The notes under the pieces are model-generated. The model saw nothing but the letters and a program-made list of their open reading frames with translations. It ran no database searches and was not told the DNA's origin. The translations under genes and the position numbers were made by a program. Below are positions 62,976 through 64,000 of a stretch of DNA of 64,000 bases, piece after piece. Source of the stretch: Elgaria multicarinata webbii (taxonomy: Eukaryota > Chordata > Lepidosauria > Squamata > Anguidae). Location: NCBI RefSeq assembly GCF_023053635.1, contig NC_086182.1:30613501-30677500 (forward strand), written 5' to 3'. The first letter of the stretch is position 1; each line of letters opens with the position of its first letter.

Positions 62976-64000
62976 GTAAGATGTCTCCGTTTTCATTGGG
63001 GATGATATTCTTCTATCCTTGTATTGACACCAATGCATGCAAGCAGGGAGAGCTATTTACGGGAAGGCATTTTAGAGTTTTGCGAAAGCAAAATCCTGCT
63101 ATTTTGGAAAGGAGAGGGTAGTGATGGCAGTTGTACCTAAATATTTTTCTTTTTTTCTTTGTGCTAAGGGTATCTGTGTTCTGTTCTTCAGGTCAAATGT
63201 GGCCTCCAGGTTCAAACTAAATACCTAGTTTACAGGGGGAGAGGAGGGGTGAAAAGGGCGCCTGATAATGTAGACTTCAGATTTTCAGATTATATATACT
63301 ATCCTGCAATTGAGACTCATTAATCATAAGATATTCTCAAACGTGGGGCCTTGAAAATTTTCTGCTTTTTGTCTTGCACCAACTCCACCCCTTTTTGAAA
63401 TGAGCTGTGGATGTTATAACTGGCAGAGTTCAGCTTTCTCTCTTTCCTTCTTAAAATACACCGCTGAGACGATTCAGCTATTTTATTTTGAATGCTTTAG
63501 AACAGCCTTCCTCAACCTGGGGCACTCCAGATGTGTTGGACTGCACCTCCCAGAATGCCCCAGCCAGCTGGCTGGGGCATTCTGGGAGGTGCAGTCCAAC
63601 ACATCTGGAGCGCCCCAGGTTGAGGAAGGCTGCTTTAGAACTACCTTGGTTAGAGGGGCTCCTGCCATTTCCTTCTAGTACGTCATGAATTGGATGCTGC
63701 ACGTCTTCAGGACTGAATAGCACCTGGCCCTTGGGCTTCTCACAAGGCTTGCGTTTTGCTGTCATGTTTGCAAAATAAATAAATAAATGAAAACCTTTTA
63801 TGCTCTTGCCTTTCCAGCGACTGGCTTGTATTTGGTGCTAATCAGTTAAATTTTCTCCAGGTAGCTGGGCTTTGAACCTTGATGTTAGCTTTGTCACAAT
63901 AACTCTGAGGCACTGCTTGCTGGCATCTAAGTCATACTGCTTCAGGAGGAAAGGGAACTCTGTGTCAAGCTGTGATTGTATGAATGGCTAGTTCTTACAG
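62976..64000. other. USP28: USP28 intron 15 (partial)
   Basis: Apart from the fold-back MITE at 63503-63632 there is no recognised element or exon up to the window end. Confidence 0.6.
63503..63632. mobile_element. Fold-back hAT-type MITE, copy 4
   Basis: A 130-bp palindrome with the most perfect arms of the four (cagccttcctcaacctgggg outward; agaatgccccagccagctgg centre). Perfect duplication CTTTAGAA (63495-63502 and 63633-63640). Confidence 0.94.

Overview
The window looks like squamate reptile nuclear DNA, probably a lizard. It has intron-split vertebrate genes with canonical GT-AG junctions. It is dense in CR1 and L2 LINE relics and tRNA-headed SINEs, including one like the lizard Sauria SINE. 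It also carries many short hAT-type DNA transposons and abundant microsatellites. No species can be named from sequence alone. All homology statements rest on remembered family sequences, not on a search.

Two host genes lie head to head. On the minus strand, HTR3B (5-HT3 receptor subunit B, a Cys-loop cation channel subunit) is complete in nine exons between 28889 (start) and 630 (stop). It encodes about 450 residues with an unbroken frame and consistent splice phases. On the plus strand, USP28 (ubiquitin-specific protease of the USP25/28 pair) starts in a CpG island at 40330. It runs out of the window after exon 15 (62975), which gives 582 codons. The catalytic Cys box is present; the His box lies beyond the end. 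USP28 next to HTR3B in divergent orientation matches the human 11q23 arrangement.

Layout: 1-629, 3' flank of HTR3B; 630-28889, HTR3B exons and repeat-filled introns; 28890-39880, intergenic repeats, fold-back elements and a strong palindrome; 39886-40470, CpG-island promoter of USP28; 40330-62975, USP28 exons; 62976-64000, USP28 intron 15. Intron 2 of HTR3B holds a multi-layer nest: a SINE split by a 321-bp inverted-repeat transposon, itself split by a hAT element and by a solo LTR (a fossil). A second LTR-element fossil lies in USP28 intron 9.

The points I found most interesting are these. The USP28 segment matching the mammalian SUMO- and ubiquitin-interacting motifs is eroded. A CR1 tail supplies the polypyrimidine tract of USP28 exon 7. 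A fold-back hAT family has four copies, all with 8-bp nnnTAnnn target duplications. HTR3B lacks the loop-D Trp. An inverted pair of about 295 bp flanks the HTR3B promoter region. No wholly new gene system was found.
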